A stretch of DNA of 8,303 nucleotides from an uncultured Christensenella sp. (GTDB taxonomy: Bacteria; Bacillota; Clostridia; Christensenellales; UBA1242). The position numbers and the translations under genes are program-made. Shown here one piece after another: positions 1-6,991 of this stretch; the first letter of the stretch is position 1; every line of letters starts with the position of its first letter. Where the stretch lies: assembly GCA_949295755.1 (NCBI GenBank), contig CASFMG010000124.1, forward strand, positions 1-8,303, written 5' to 3'. The notes under the pieces were generated by a model. It was not told the origin of the DNA. It saw only the letters and a program-made list of their open reading frames with translations, and did not search any database.

Positions 1-1
1 C

Positions 2-1156
2 AATCCAAATTTACCGGTTTTCTATGTTAAAAATTACGATAAAAAATATTTAAAATTGTTAGTTTTGTCAACTAAATATATTAACTTCAATTTAATATTT
101 AATGAAGATACATTTAAATATTATAAAATGTTAAAAAAAATAAAATACTTTGTGTTGAACACAAATTTTGTTAGTATTAAATTATTAAATAATATAATGG
201 CTTTAAACATAAATACAAAAAATAAATTTAAGGTAAAAAAAGTTGAAAATGTTAATAAATTTGAAATCAAGAACAACAATGAAGTGATTTTTCCTAGTTC
301 AAAAATAGAAAACAATTTTCTTTGTGATATATTCAACAACAATAATGTTAACATTGTAGTTAAAAAATTTATAAACAATGGAGAGTATTTATTTTTTAAA
401 ATTTCAAACAAATCAAACATAACACAAAAAATTGAATTTAATTATAATTACAATTTGCAAGGCAAATATTATGAGTTTAATAAAATAACAAATGGATTAT
501 GTGTTAGAGAATTTTTGCAAAATGAAAAAATATTTTTTGTTGACAATGAAAAGTTAAAATATTTTTATCCCAATAATTTTTGTAATGAACTATCATTACC
601 ATTTTTAAAAATAGCAAAAACTTTTAATCTAAAACAAAAAAGTGAGAAAAATTTTATTATACACATTGGAAATAATAAACCAAACATAAATAGTCTTGTT
701 AAGAGTGTTGAACAATATATCAAAAAAGTAAATGATATTATAAATTTACAAATAAAGTGTCAAAACAAAACATTAGAGTATTTGATTAATTATTATTTAC
801 CAAATAGAATTGTTCTTGAAGATGTAAATAAAATTGAAAAATATAAAATTGAAAATTTTGAAGAGGGATATTTTTTGTATAAGCAAAAAAAATTGTCTAG
901 TTTAAATTTTTATTTGTGGCTAAAAACAGATTATTTAGGTATTATCGAAAACAACAATTTTATAAAATTCACTCCTAAACTAAAAGAAAACTTTACAATA
1001 TATTATAGTTTTAATAAAAAAACAAAAGAAATAACTTTTAATTACAATCCTAAAAGTAAAAAATATATTGTTATAAATAATGTTAAATTTTATAATTACA
1101 ATTTAGTGTCAAAACAAAATCTTGATGAAATTGACAAACTAACGCTTGTAGTTTAA
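2..1156 (+). CDS. Asn/Lys-rich protein of unknown function, 5' end cut by the window; possible barrel-less GH94-like relative
   Basis: I do not recognise this protein with confidence. The frame is open from base 2, so the TTG at 56 is probably not its start and the gene begins upstream; 384 residues are visible. An 1155-base frame without a stop in DNA this A+T-rich supports real coding. From base 56 on, the 366 residues include 62 Asn and 55 Lys but only 2 Arg. No signal peptide or membrane segment is visible in this part. The order of weak motifs resembles GH94/GT36 phosphorylases: a beta-rich stretch with 'NKSN' (about 361-450), a 'lP...L...IIHIGNN' strand (about 593-674), helices ending in 'LEYLINYYLPNR' (773-808), then a C-terminal beta segment 'LGI...FIKFTPKL' (935-985). 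Only about 40 residues separate the last two, where GH94 enzymes carry a barrel of several hundred residues. The resemblance is pattern-level inference. The stop lies 33 bases before rarA. Confidence 0.75.
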   Translation, partial: NPNLPVFYVKNYDKKYLKLLVLSTKYINFNLIFNEDTFKYYKMLKKIKYFVLNTNFVSIKLLNNIMALNINTKNKFKVKKVENVNKFEIKNNNEVIFPSSKIENNFLCDIFNNNNVNIVVKKFINNGEYLFFKISNKSNITQKIEFNYNYNLQGKYYEFNKITNGLCVREFLQNEKIFFVDNEKLKYFYPNNFCNELSLPFLKIAKTFNLKQKSEKNFIIHIGNNKPNINSLVKSVEQYIKKVNDIINLQIKCQNKTLEYLINYYLPNRIVLEDVNKIEKYKIENFEEGYFLYKQKKLSSLNFYLWLKTDYLGIIENNNFIKFTPKLKENFTIYYSFNKKTKEITFNYNPKSKKYIVINNVKFYNYNLVSKQNLDEIDKLTLVV

Positions 1157-1159
1157 TGT
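1131..1159 (+). promoter_or_regulatory. candidate promoter for rarA inside the end of the upstream gene
   Basis: A perfect TTGACA (1131-1136) lies 17 bases before TAATGT (1154-1159), a weak -10. A start near 1166 would leave a short leader that includes the GGAG ribosome binding site (1181-1184). An alternative -10, TAATAT at 1169-1174 with TTGTAG at 1147-1152, would start transcription almost on the ribosome binding site. In DNA this A+T-rich such matches arise by chance, and rarA could instead be read through from the upstream gene. Confidence 0.3.
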
Positions 1160-1189
1160 GTTTTGTGGTAATATGTTTGTGGAGAAAAT

Positions 1190-2440
1190 ATGGAAAAAAT
1201 ACCACTTGCCGAAAGAATGAGACCAAAAACACTGGATGATTTTGTTGGGCAAAAACATATTGTTGGTAAAAATATGCTACTTAATCGTGCTATTATGACA
1301 GGCGAAATTGGCAGTTGTATTTTTTACGGACCACCGGGAACGGGTAAAACAACACTTGCAAATATTATTTCTAATACATTAAATGGTAATTTTAAAAAAC
1401 TCAACGCAGTGTCAAGTGGCGTTAGTGATGCAAAACAAGTAATAGAAGAAGCAAGAAAAAACAAAACATTGTATGGCAAACAAACATATCTTCTTTTAGA
1501 TGAATGTCATAGGTGGAACAAAGCACAAAGTGATTGCGTATTATCAGCAATAGAAGATGGAAGCATAATTTTTATTGGTTCAACAACCGAAAATCCTTTT
1601 ACTTCTATGACAAGAGCTATTGTTTCAAGGTGTAGAGTTTTTGAATTTAAGCCGTTGTCTAATGACGATTTGATTGGTGCAATGAAAAAAGCAGTTTTAG
1701 ACAAAACAAATGGACTTGGCAACTTAAATGTTGAAGTTAGTGAAGATGCCTTAAAACATTTGGCTTGGGCAAGTTCGGGCGATTTAAGAATGGCGCTCAA
1801 TGCATTAGAACTTGCTGTAAAAACAACCCCATTAAACAAAGATAAAAAAATTGTCATTGATAAAACTGTTGCAGAGCAAAGTATACAAAAAAAAGCACTA
1901 TCCATTGATGAAACTCAATTTTATGATATGCTCAGTTGTTTTTGCAAAAGTATAAGGGGAAGTGATACTGATGCGGCACTTTATTATTCACAAAGACTGA
2001 TTTGTGCAGGTTGCGACCCGTTAATTATTGCAAGAAGACTTATTGCTCACGCAAGCGAAGATATAGGAATGGCAGATAGTAATGCACTTTTACTGGCGAC
2101 AAGTGCTATGTATGCAGTACAAAATTTGGGATTGCCAGAGTGTTTATTGCCACTTAGCCACGCTATCATTTATGCTTGTGAAGCAGAAAAATCAAATTCT
2201 GTTGTTGTTGCGTTGAATTCGGCAAAAGACGATGCAGAAAACATTAAAGATGATAATATTTTAAATCATCTAAAAAACCATCCATCAATAAATGGACCTA
2301 ACACCAAATATAAATATCCACACGATTATGGGGGATATGTAAAACAACAATATTTGCCAAATAGTTTAAAAGATAGAGTTTACTATGTCCCAAGCAACAA
2401 TGGAAAAGAAAAAAATTTAATAAAAAAAAAATTTAGATAA
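1190..2440 (+). CDS. rarA: replication-associated recombination protein A (RarA/MgsA), AAA+ ATPase
   Basis: RarA is a cytoplasmic AAA+ ATPase of the clamp-loader/Holliday-helicase clade that acts at stalled replication forks with single-strand binding protein. The 416 residues, close to the family's usual length, begin with the typical 'PLAERMRPKTLDDFVGQKH'. Visible motifs are Walker A GPPGTGKT (47-54), Walker B LLLDE (101-105), sensor 1 GSTTENP (130-136), the SRCR arginine-finger region (146-149) and sensor 2 GDLRMALNAL (197-206). The C-terminal half carries the MgsA-type tetramerisation region, with RRLIAHASEDIGMAD near 280-295 and the terminal YKYPHDYGGYVKQQYLP signature. Walker B continues as ECHRWNKAQSD rather than the better-known EIHRFNKxQQD, which I take as a lineage variant. 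ATG 1190 is preceded by GGAG (1181-1184) with five bases between. A metallo-hydrolase gene follows after 13 bases, so the two are probably co-transcribed. Assignment is very secure. Confidence 0.96.
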   Translation: MEKIPLAERMRPKTLDDFVGQKHIVGKNMLLNRAIMTGEIGSCIFYGPPGTGKTTLANIISNTLNGNFKKLNAVSSGVSDAKQVIEEARKNKTLYGKQTYLLLDECHRWNKAQSDCVLSAIEDGSIIFIGSTTENPFTSMTRAIVSRCRVFEFKPLSNDDLIGAMKKAVLDKTNGLGNLNVEVSEDALKHLAWASSGDLRMALNALELAVKTTPLNKDKKIVIDKTVAEQSIQKKALSIDETQFYDMLSCFCKSIRGSDTDAALYYSQRLICAGCDPLIIARRLIAHASEDIGMADSNALLLATSAMYAVQNLGLPECLLPLSHAIIYACEAEKSNSVVVALNSAKDDAENIKDDNILNHLKNHPSINGPNTKYKYPHDYGGYVKQQYLPNSLKDRVYYVPSNNGKEKNLIKKKFR

Positions 2441-2453
2441 AAAGGAGATTAAA

Positions 2454-3194
2454 ATGTTAAAATTTATTGGAATTGGAGATTTATTAAATAGTGATTTATT
2501 AAACACAAGTGCTTACATAAAAGAAAAAAATAGAATTCTTTTAATTGATTGTGGTGTAATGTCATTTAAAAGAATGTTGGAATTAAATTTATTTGAAGAT
2601 GTAAACACTGTTTATATTGCAATAACACATATGCACCCAGACCATATTGGTGGACTTGCTAGTTTAATATTTTACTTAAATCATAATGACATTTTGCCAA
2701 AAATTATTATAAAAAGTGAAGATGAAGAAAATAAGCAAAACATAACAAACCTTTTACTTTTGCAAGGTGTAGATGTTTCAAGATATGATTTTGTTGTTGA
2801 TGACAATGTTATTATTTTCGACAATATGCTAAAATTTACATACAAAAGTATCAAACACAATGAACAATTAAAATCATATGCTATTGAAATTTCATTTGTT
2901 GACAAAAAAGTTTATTATTTGGGCGATAATAACGATGAAAGATATCAAAAAAACATAATAAAAAAATTAGGCGAAAACGATTTGATTTATACTGATTGTT
3001 GTGGAAACAATAGCACACATCATATAGACCTAAATACTTTAACTGAAATTTATGATGATAAATCAAGAAAACAAGTTTATTGTATGCATTTTAAAGATGA
3101 TGAAAGTGTATTAAAAGCAAAAAATTTAGGCTTTAATGTTGCAGTTAAAGAGCAAAGTAAAGAAGAATATTTAAAAAAGATAATGTTGCATTAA
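2454..3194 (+). CDS. metallo-beta-lactamase-fold hydrolase (RNase Z/PhnP-like group)
   Basis: This is a 246-residue cytoplasmic protein with the metallo-beta-lactamase fold. The metal site is clear: H59-x-H61-x-D63-H64 in 'THMHPDHIGGL', followed by H135, D158 in 'YYLGDNND', the pair H189/H190 and H212 in 'CMHF'. An early 'ILLIDCG' strand (28-34) is also typical. The spacing of the late ligands resembles small enzymes related to RNase Z and PhnP that cleave phosphodiester bonds, but the substrate cannot be read from the sequence. I see no RNase Z exosite arm, so tRNA 3' processing should not be assumed. The start ATG has a strong AAAGGAG site (2441-2447) six bases upstream. It lies 13 bases after rarA, which suggests a shared transcript but does not prove a shared pathway. 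The stop codon is embedded in a terminator hairpin. Fold is secure; substrate is unknown. Confidence 0.88.
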   Translation: MLKFIGIGDLLNSDLLNTSAYIKEKNRILLIDCGVMSFKRMLELNLFEDVNTVYIAITHMHPDHIGGLASLIFYLNHNDILPKIIIKSEDEENKQNITNLLLLQGVDVSRYDFVVDDNVIIFDNMLKFTYKSIKHNEQLKSYAIEISFVDKKVYYLGDNNDERYQKNIIKKLGENDLIYTDCCGNNSTHHIDLNTLTEIYDDKSRKQVYCMHFKDDESVLKAKNLGFNVAVKEQSKEEYLKKIMLH

Positions 3195-3221
3195 AAAATA
3201 TGGTTTCACCATATTTTTTAA
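3191..3221. terminator. bidirectional intrinsic terminator between convergent genes
   Basis: A perfect 14-bp inverted repeat has arms at 3191-3204 and 3208-3221 and a three-base loop, TTC. The stem has a GGT/ACC core at the loop and A/T runs at its base, so either strand would give a hairpin followed by a U tract. The left arm contains the stop codon of the metallo-hydrolase gene (3192-3194). The right arm ends one base before the stop codon of the opposite-strand phosphodiesterase gene (3223-3225). One element therefore appears to terminate both transcripts. Confidence 0.85.
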
Positions 3222-3222
3222 A

Positions 3223-3948
3223 TTAAATTTTTGGTTCAAAATTTTCAAATATTATATTGTCGCAATATTTTACGACTTTCATATATTCTTCCTGACTTCT
3301 TACGCACCATACTAAAAGTGGGAGTCTATTGTATTTTCTAACAAATCTGTTGGGAATATTTCTTGCATCATAAGAAATAAAATCAGGTTTTGCTTTTTTG
3401 TTTAATAACATTCTTTTTAAAGCAAATTTTCTTACAAAAGACATTTTTTCGCCTTTAAAAAAACCAGCAAGTTGACCACGCAAGATGTTTGGAGCATTAT
3501 TTTTAAACCATTCAACAACGAAAGGATTAAATGATTGAACAGCAAAATCACCTTTGTATTCATTTAAAATTTTTAATAACTTATTTTCAAGTTCGCCAAC
3601 TTTTGAAGTGTTTTTAATTTCAATTAAAATAGGAACCTGACCTTTTACAAGGTTGAGTACTTCTTCTATTGTTGGAATTGTGTAATCAGTGTTTGCCAAA
3701 CGATAATTTGAGAGGATATCTTTTGTTAAATTTTTAACATATCCATCTTTTTGCGTCATTCTAGATAGTGTATCATCGTGAAAAACAACTATTGTGCCAT
3801 CACAAGTTAGGTGAACATCAAGTTCAATAGGGTATCCGTTATTTATTGCGTTTTCAAAAGCACCGAGTGAATTCTCTGGGTACGTATTGTTATGTAATCC
3901 ACGATGAGCAATACATCTTTCAACAAGCCAGGTTTTAAAAATATCCAT
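3223..3948 (-). CDS. cytoplasmic glycerophosphodiester phosphodiesterase (GDPD family)
   Basis: The enzyme class hydrolyses glycerophosphodiesters, the deacylated phospholipid headgroups, to glycerol 3-phosphate and an alcohol. The 241 residues form one TIM-barrel GDPD domain with the family signatures in order: AHRG (14-17) with catalytic H15, PENS (24-27), the metal ligands E42 and D44 in 'IELDVH', the second catalytic histidine in FHDD (56-59), E110/K112 in 'LIEIK', QSF (138-140) and the terminal 'NIIFENFEP'. There is no signal peptide or membrane segment, so it should act in the cytoplasm like UgpQ rather than be exported like Bacillus GlpQ. The ATG has AGGAG (3955-3959 on this strand) six bases upstream and a matching promoter. 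It is monocistronic: divergent from lepA, convergent with the metallo-hydrolase gene, and ending at the shared terminator. No glycerol-phosphate transporter lies nearby, so the exact diester is unknown. Confidence 0.95.
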   Translation of the reverse strand: MDIFKTWLVERCIAHRGLHNNTYPENSLGAFENAINNGYPIELDVHLTCDGTIVVFHDDTLSRMTQKDGYVKNLTKDILSNYRLANTDYTIPTIEEVLNLVKGQVPILIEIKNTSKVGELENKLLKILNEYKGDFAVQSFNPFVVEWFKNNAPNILRGQLAGFFKGEKMSFVRKFALKRMLLNKKAKPDFISYDARNIPNRFVRKYNRLPLLVWCVRSQEEYMKVVKYCDNIIFENFEPKI

Positions 3949-3966
3949 TTATTTCTCCTAAAATTT

Positions 3967-3995
3967 ATATTAACATATGTTAAAAAATATGTCTA
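3967..3995 (-). promoter_or_regulatory. candidate promoter of the GDPD gene
   Basis: On the minus strand TAGACA (3995-3990) lies exactly 17 bases before TAATAT (3972-3967). Transcription would begin near 3960, giving a leader of about a dozen bases that contains little more than the AGGAG ribosome binding site. The spacer holds most of a 14-bp palindrome. The match is reasonable but the region is extremely A+T-rich. Confidence 0.5.
3970..3983. repeat. 14-bp perfect palindrome in the divergent promoter region, possible operator
   Basis: TTAACATATGTTAA is its own reverse complement over all 14 bases. It overlaps the -10 box and the downstream side of the spacer of the GDPD promoter, about 27 bases from the lepA -35 box. 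That position would suit a dimeric regulator controlling the GDPD gene. No regulator gene is present in the window and only one copy is seen, so an operator role is conjecture. Confidence 0.35.
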
Positions 3996-4009
3996 CTTTT
4001 TATTATTAT

Positions 4010-4038
4010 TTGATTATTTTTGTATTTTTATATATAAT
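4010..4038 (+). promoter_or_regulatory. candidate promoter of lepA-hemW
   Basis: TTGATT (4010-4015) is followed after 17 bases by a perfect TATAAT (4033-4038). A start near 4045 would give a leader of roughly 18 bases containing the AGGAG site (4053-4057) five bases before the lepA ATG. This is one of the two best promoter matches in the window. Confidence 0.6.
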
Positions 4039-4062
4039 TAAATAAATTATTTAGGAGTACAA

Positions 4063-5871
4063 ATGGACGATAGACAGAAAAAGATAAGAAATTTTTGCAT
4101 AATTGCACATATAGACCACGGCAAAAGCACACTGGCAGATAGACTTATTGAAAAAACTGGTACTGTTTCTAAAAGAGAAATGAGTGAACAATTGCTTGAT
4201 AGTATGGACATTGAAAGAGAAAGGGGTATAACAATTAAATTAACTCCAACAAGAATGTTTTATAATTATAATGGCGAAGAATATATTTTAAATCTTATAG
4301 ACACTCCGGGACACGTTGACTTTACTTATGAAGTTTCAAGGTCGCTTGCTGCTTGCGAAGGAGCAATTTTAATAGTTGATGCAACACAAGGAGTTGAAGC
4401 ACAAACTATTGCAAATACTTATTTAGCATTAGATAACAATTTGGAAATATTGCCGGTATTAAATAAAATTGATTTGCCTAGTGCAAATATAGAAAAATGT
4501 AAAAAAGAAATAGAAGATATTATTGGACTTCCGGCTGATGATATTCCTTGTATATCGGCTAAAGATGGTATAAATATTGATGATGTATTAAAGCAAATTG
4601 TTGAAAAAATACCCTGCCCAAAAGGCGATATAAACTCAAGTTTAAAAGCACTTATTTTTGATAGTTTTTATGATAATTTTAAAGGTGCAATATGTTTTGT
4701 TAGAGTATTTGACGGCACAGTGAAAGTTGGCGATAAAATTTTGATGATGAAAACAGAAAAAACATATGAAGTTACCGAAGTTGGTGTGTTTTGTCCTGCT
4801 ATGAAACAATGCGATGTGTTATCTAGTGGAGATGTTGGTTATATTTGCGCTAGTATTAAAAATTTATCTGATACCAAAGTTGGAGACACAATTACAAGCG
4901 CAATAAATCCAACAAAAGAAGCCCTTGCTGGTTATAAAGAAGTTCAACCAGTTGTATTTAGTGGAATTTTTCCTGTTGACGGAGCAAAATATCAAGAACT
5001 AAAAGATGCATTAGAAAAATTAAAATTAAATGATGCATCGCTTGTTTTTATGCCAGAAACTTCAATCGCACTTGGTTTTGGTTTTAGATGTGGATTTTTG
5101 GGACTACTTCATATGGAAATAATAACTGAAAGATTAGAACGAGAATTTAATTTGGACATAATAACAACTGCACCAAGTGTTAGTTATCACGTTTATAAAA
5201 CAAATGGAGAAATGCTTGAAGTTTCAAATCCTTCTATGCTTCCACCGATTAGTGAAATAGACAGAATTGAAGAACCAATGATAAAATTGAATGTTTACTC
5301 GCCACCAGAATATGTTGGTGCAATAATGGATTTGTGCCAAGATAAGCGTGCTGTGTTTATAGATATGCAGTATATTGAAAAAACAAGGGTTGTTATGAAA
5401 TATCATATGCCACTTGCTGAAATGATATATGATTTTTTTGATAGTTTAAAATCTAGAACAAGAGGTTATGCTAGTTTGGATTATGAAGTTTATGGGTTTA
5501 TGCCAAGCGAACTTGTTAAACTTGATATAATGCTAAATGGTGAAACTTGTGATGCACTTAGTTTAATTACGCACAAAGAAAAGGCATATACAAGGGGACG
5601 ACAAATAGCAGAAAAATTAAAAAAAGTTATTCCAAGACAACTTTTTGAAGTGCCAATTCAGGCTTGTGTTGGTGGAAAAATTATTGCAAGAGAAACTGTT
5701 AGTGCAATGCGAAAAGATGTTCTTGCAAAGTGCTATGGTGGAGATATTTCAAGAAAAAGAAAATTGCTTGAAAAACAAAAAGCAGGTAAAAAGCGTATGC
5801 GACAATTTGGTTCGGTGGAACTTCCAAGCGAAGCATTTATAAATATTTTAAAAACTGACGACAATGATTAG
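4063..5871 (+). CDS. lepA: elongation factor 4 (LepA), translational GTPase
   Basis: LepA is a ribosome-binding GTPase of the EF-G family, implicated in back-translocation, stress tolerance and ribosome assembly or initiation. The 602 residues match the usual length of about 600. The G domain shows G1 AHIDHGKST (15-23), switch I RGITIK (54-59), G3 DTPGH (80-84), G4 NKID (134-137) and G5 SAK (165-167). Next come the beta-barrel domain II, the EF-G-like domain with 'LGFGFRCGFLGLLHMEI', domain V, and the LepA-specific C-terminal domain with 'AKCYGGDISRKRKLLEKQK' and 'GKKRM..FGSVELPSEAF'. No EF-G domain IV is present, as expected. After RGITIK the text reads LTPTRM, unlike the AQ-type continuation of E. 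coli LepA. Start choice is clear: AGGAG sits five bases upstream behind a good promoter. The stop TAG overlaps the possible start of hemW, so the two are probably co-transcribed. Confidence 0.98.
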   Translation: MDDRQKKIRNFCIIAHIDHGKSTLADRLIEKTGTVSKREMSEQLLDSMDIERERGITIKLTPTRMFYNYNGEEYILNLIDTPGHVDFTYEVSRSLAACEGAILIVDATQGVEAQTIANTYLALDNNLEILPVLNKIDLPSANIEKCKKEIEDIIGLPADDIPCISAKDGINIDDVLKQIVEKIPCPKGDINSSLKALIFDSFYDNFKGAICFVRVFDGTVKVGDKILMMKTEKTYEVTEVGVFCPAMKQCDVLSSGDVGYICASIKNLSDTKVGDTITSAINPTKEALAGYKEVQPVVFSGIFPVDGAKYQELKDALEKLKLNDASLVFMPETSIALGFGFRCGFLGLLHMEIITERLEREFNLDIITTAPSVSYHVYKTNGEMLEVSNPSMLPPISEIDRIEEPMIKLNVYSPPEYVGAIMDLCQDKRAVFIDMQYIEKTRVVMKYHMPLAEMIYDFFDSLKSRTRGYASLDYEVYGFMPSELVKLDIMLNGETCDALSLITHKEKAYTRGRQIAEKLKKVIPRQLFEVPIQACVGGKIIARETVSAMRKDVLAKCYGGDISRKRKLLEKQKAGKKRMRQFGSVELPSEAFINILKTDDND

Positions 5872-6976
5872 TAAAATGATATATATTCACATTCCTTTTT
5901 GTGACAGTAAATGTTTTTACTGTAATTTTTGTTCGTCTGTTTATAGTAAAAATATTAGAAAAAAATATTTTAAAAAATTGATTGAAGAAATAAATCTAAA
6001 CAAAAATAAAAATATAAATATTTCTTCTATATATATCGGTGGAGGAACACCATCTAGTATTGATGAAAAATATATAAAAATAATTATTGAAGAATTATAT
6101 AAAAGTTTTAATATATTAAAAAATGCTGAAATAACCATTGAGGCAAATCCTTGTTCAATAAGCAAAAATAAATTATTGATTTATAAAAATTGTGGAATAA
6201 ATAGGATTAGTTTTGGTGTGCAATCTTTAAACAATAAATGCTTAAAAATTATAGGTAGAAAACATACAAAAAAACAAGCAATAAATGCTATTAAATTGGC
6301 AAAAAAATATGGATTTAATAACATAAATGCAGATGTTTTAATTGGTATTCCAAATCAAAACTATTTAATTTTAAAAAATACAATAAAAAATTTAATTAAA
6401 TTAAAAATTCCACACATTTCTTGTTATATGTTAATAAACGAAAAAGGAACGAAATTAACAAATTTAATTGAAAATAAAAAAATTAAAATAGTCAGTGAAG
6501 ATAAATGTGTTATATATTACAACAAAATCTTTAAGTATTTAAAAAAGCATACTTATTGTAGATATGAAATATCTAATTTTTCAAAAATCGGTTTTGAATG
6601 TAAACATAATATTGGTTATTGGCAATTAAAAGAATATTATGGTTTTGGACTGAGTGCACATTCATTTGTTGATGGGTATAGATATTCAAATACTTGCAAT
6701 ATGCAAGAGTACTTAAATTCAGATATCATATATAATAAAGAAAAAATTTCACAACTTGAAAAAGTGGAAGAAATAATAATGTTATCTTTAAGGACAATGT
6801 ATGGATTAGATATAATTGCTTTAAAAAATTTAGGTTATGACATTTTAAAAGATAAAAAAAAGGATATTGAATTTTTATTAAAAAACAATTTTATAATTAT
6901 AAAAGATAATCACATTAAAATTTGTGAAGATAAATTTGGTGTTACAAATCAAATAATTTTAAATCTTTTGCCTTAA
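5864..6976 (+). CDS. hemW: radical SAM heme chaperone HemW (formerly annotated as HemN-like coproporphyrinogen oxidase)
   Basis: HemW binds heme and S-adenosylmethionine and delivers heme to target proteins; it is related to, but distinct from, coproporphyrinogen III dehydrogenase HemN. The 370 residues match the usual length near 375. The iron-sulfur motif is C13-x3-C17-x2-C20 in 'IPFCDSKCFYCNFC', with an extra C23. It is followed by GGGTPS (59-64), EANP (93-96), RISFGVQS (114-121), and the HemW-type heme motif HNIGYW inside 'CKHNIGYW', then YYGFGLSAHS and a winged C-terminal region. The start is ambiguous. ATG 5864 overlaps the lepA stop by eight bases, while ATG 5876, five bases after that stop, gives the canonical 'MIYIHIPFC' beginning; neither has a good ribosome binding site, suggesting coupling to lepA. 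No heme-synthesis gene is nearby. The protein is markedly richer in Lys, Asn and Ile than LepA. Family is secure; role here is inferred. Confidence 0.93.
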   Translation: MISKMIYIHIPFCDSKCFYCNFCSSVYSKNIRKKYFKKLIEEINLNKNKNINISSIYIGGGTPSSIDEKYIKIIIEELYKSFNILKNAEITIEANPCSISKNKLLIYKNCGINRISFGVQSLNNKCLKIIGRKHTKKQAINAIKLAKKYGFNNINADVLIGIPNQNYLILKNTIKNLIKLKIPHISCYMLINEKGTKLTNLIENKKIKIVSEDKCVIYYNKIFKYLKKHTYCRYEISNFSKIGFECKHNIGYWQLKEYYGFGLSAHSFVDGYRYSNTCNMQEYLNSDIIYNKEKISQLEKVEEIIMLSLRTMYGLDIIALKNLGYDILKDKKKDIEFLLKNNFIIIKDNHIKICEDKFGVTNQIILNLLP

Positions 6977-6991
6977 ATTTATTAAAAACAC

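Noticed and set aside
56..58. TTG as the start codon of the left-edge gene
   Set aside because: The frame is open through base 2 with no stop, and no ribosome binding site precedes the TTG, so the gene most likely begins outside the window.
121..420. Minus-strand frame encoding a hydrophobic, membrane-like 99-residue protein
   Set aside because: It lies wholly antisense to the Asn/Lys-rich gene; antisense of AAA/AAT-rich codons yields Phe, Leu and Ile, giving false membrane segments.
1507..1905. Minus-strand frame of 132 residues inside rarA
   Set aside because: It is antisense to a strongly conserved ATPase gene, has no recognisable domain, and is a by-product of the codon pattern.
5645..5842. 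Second plus-strand frame of 65 residues inside lepA
   Set aside because: It is an overlapping shadow frame of the conserved LepA C-terminal domain, which fully explains the sequence.
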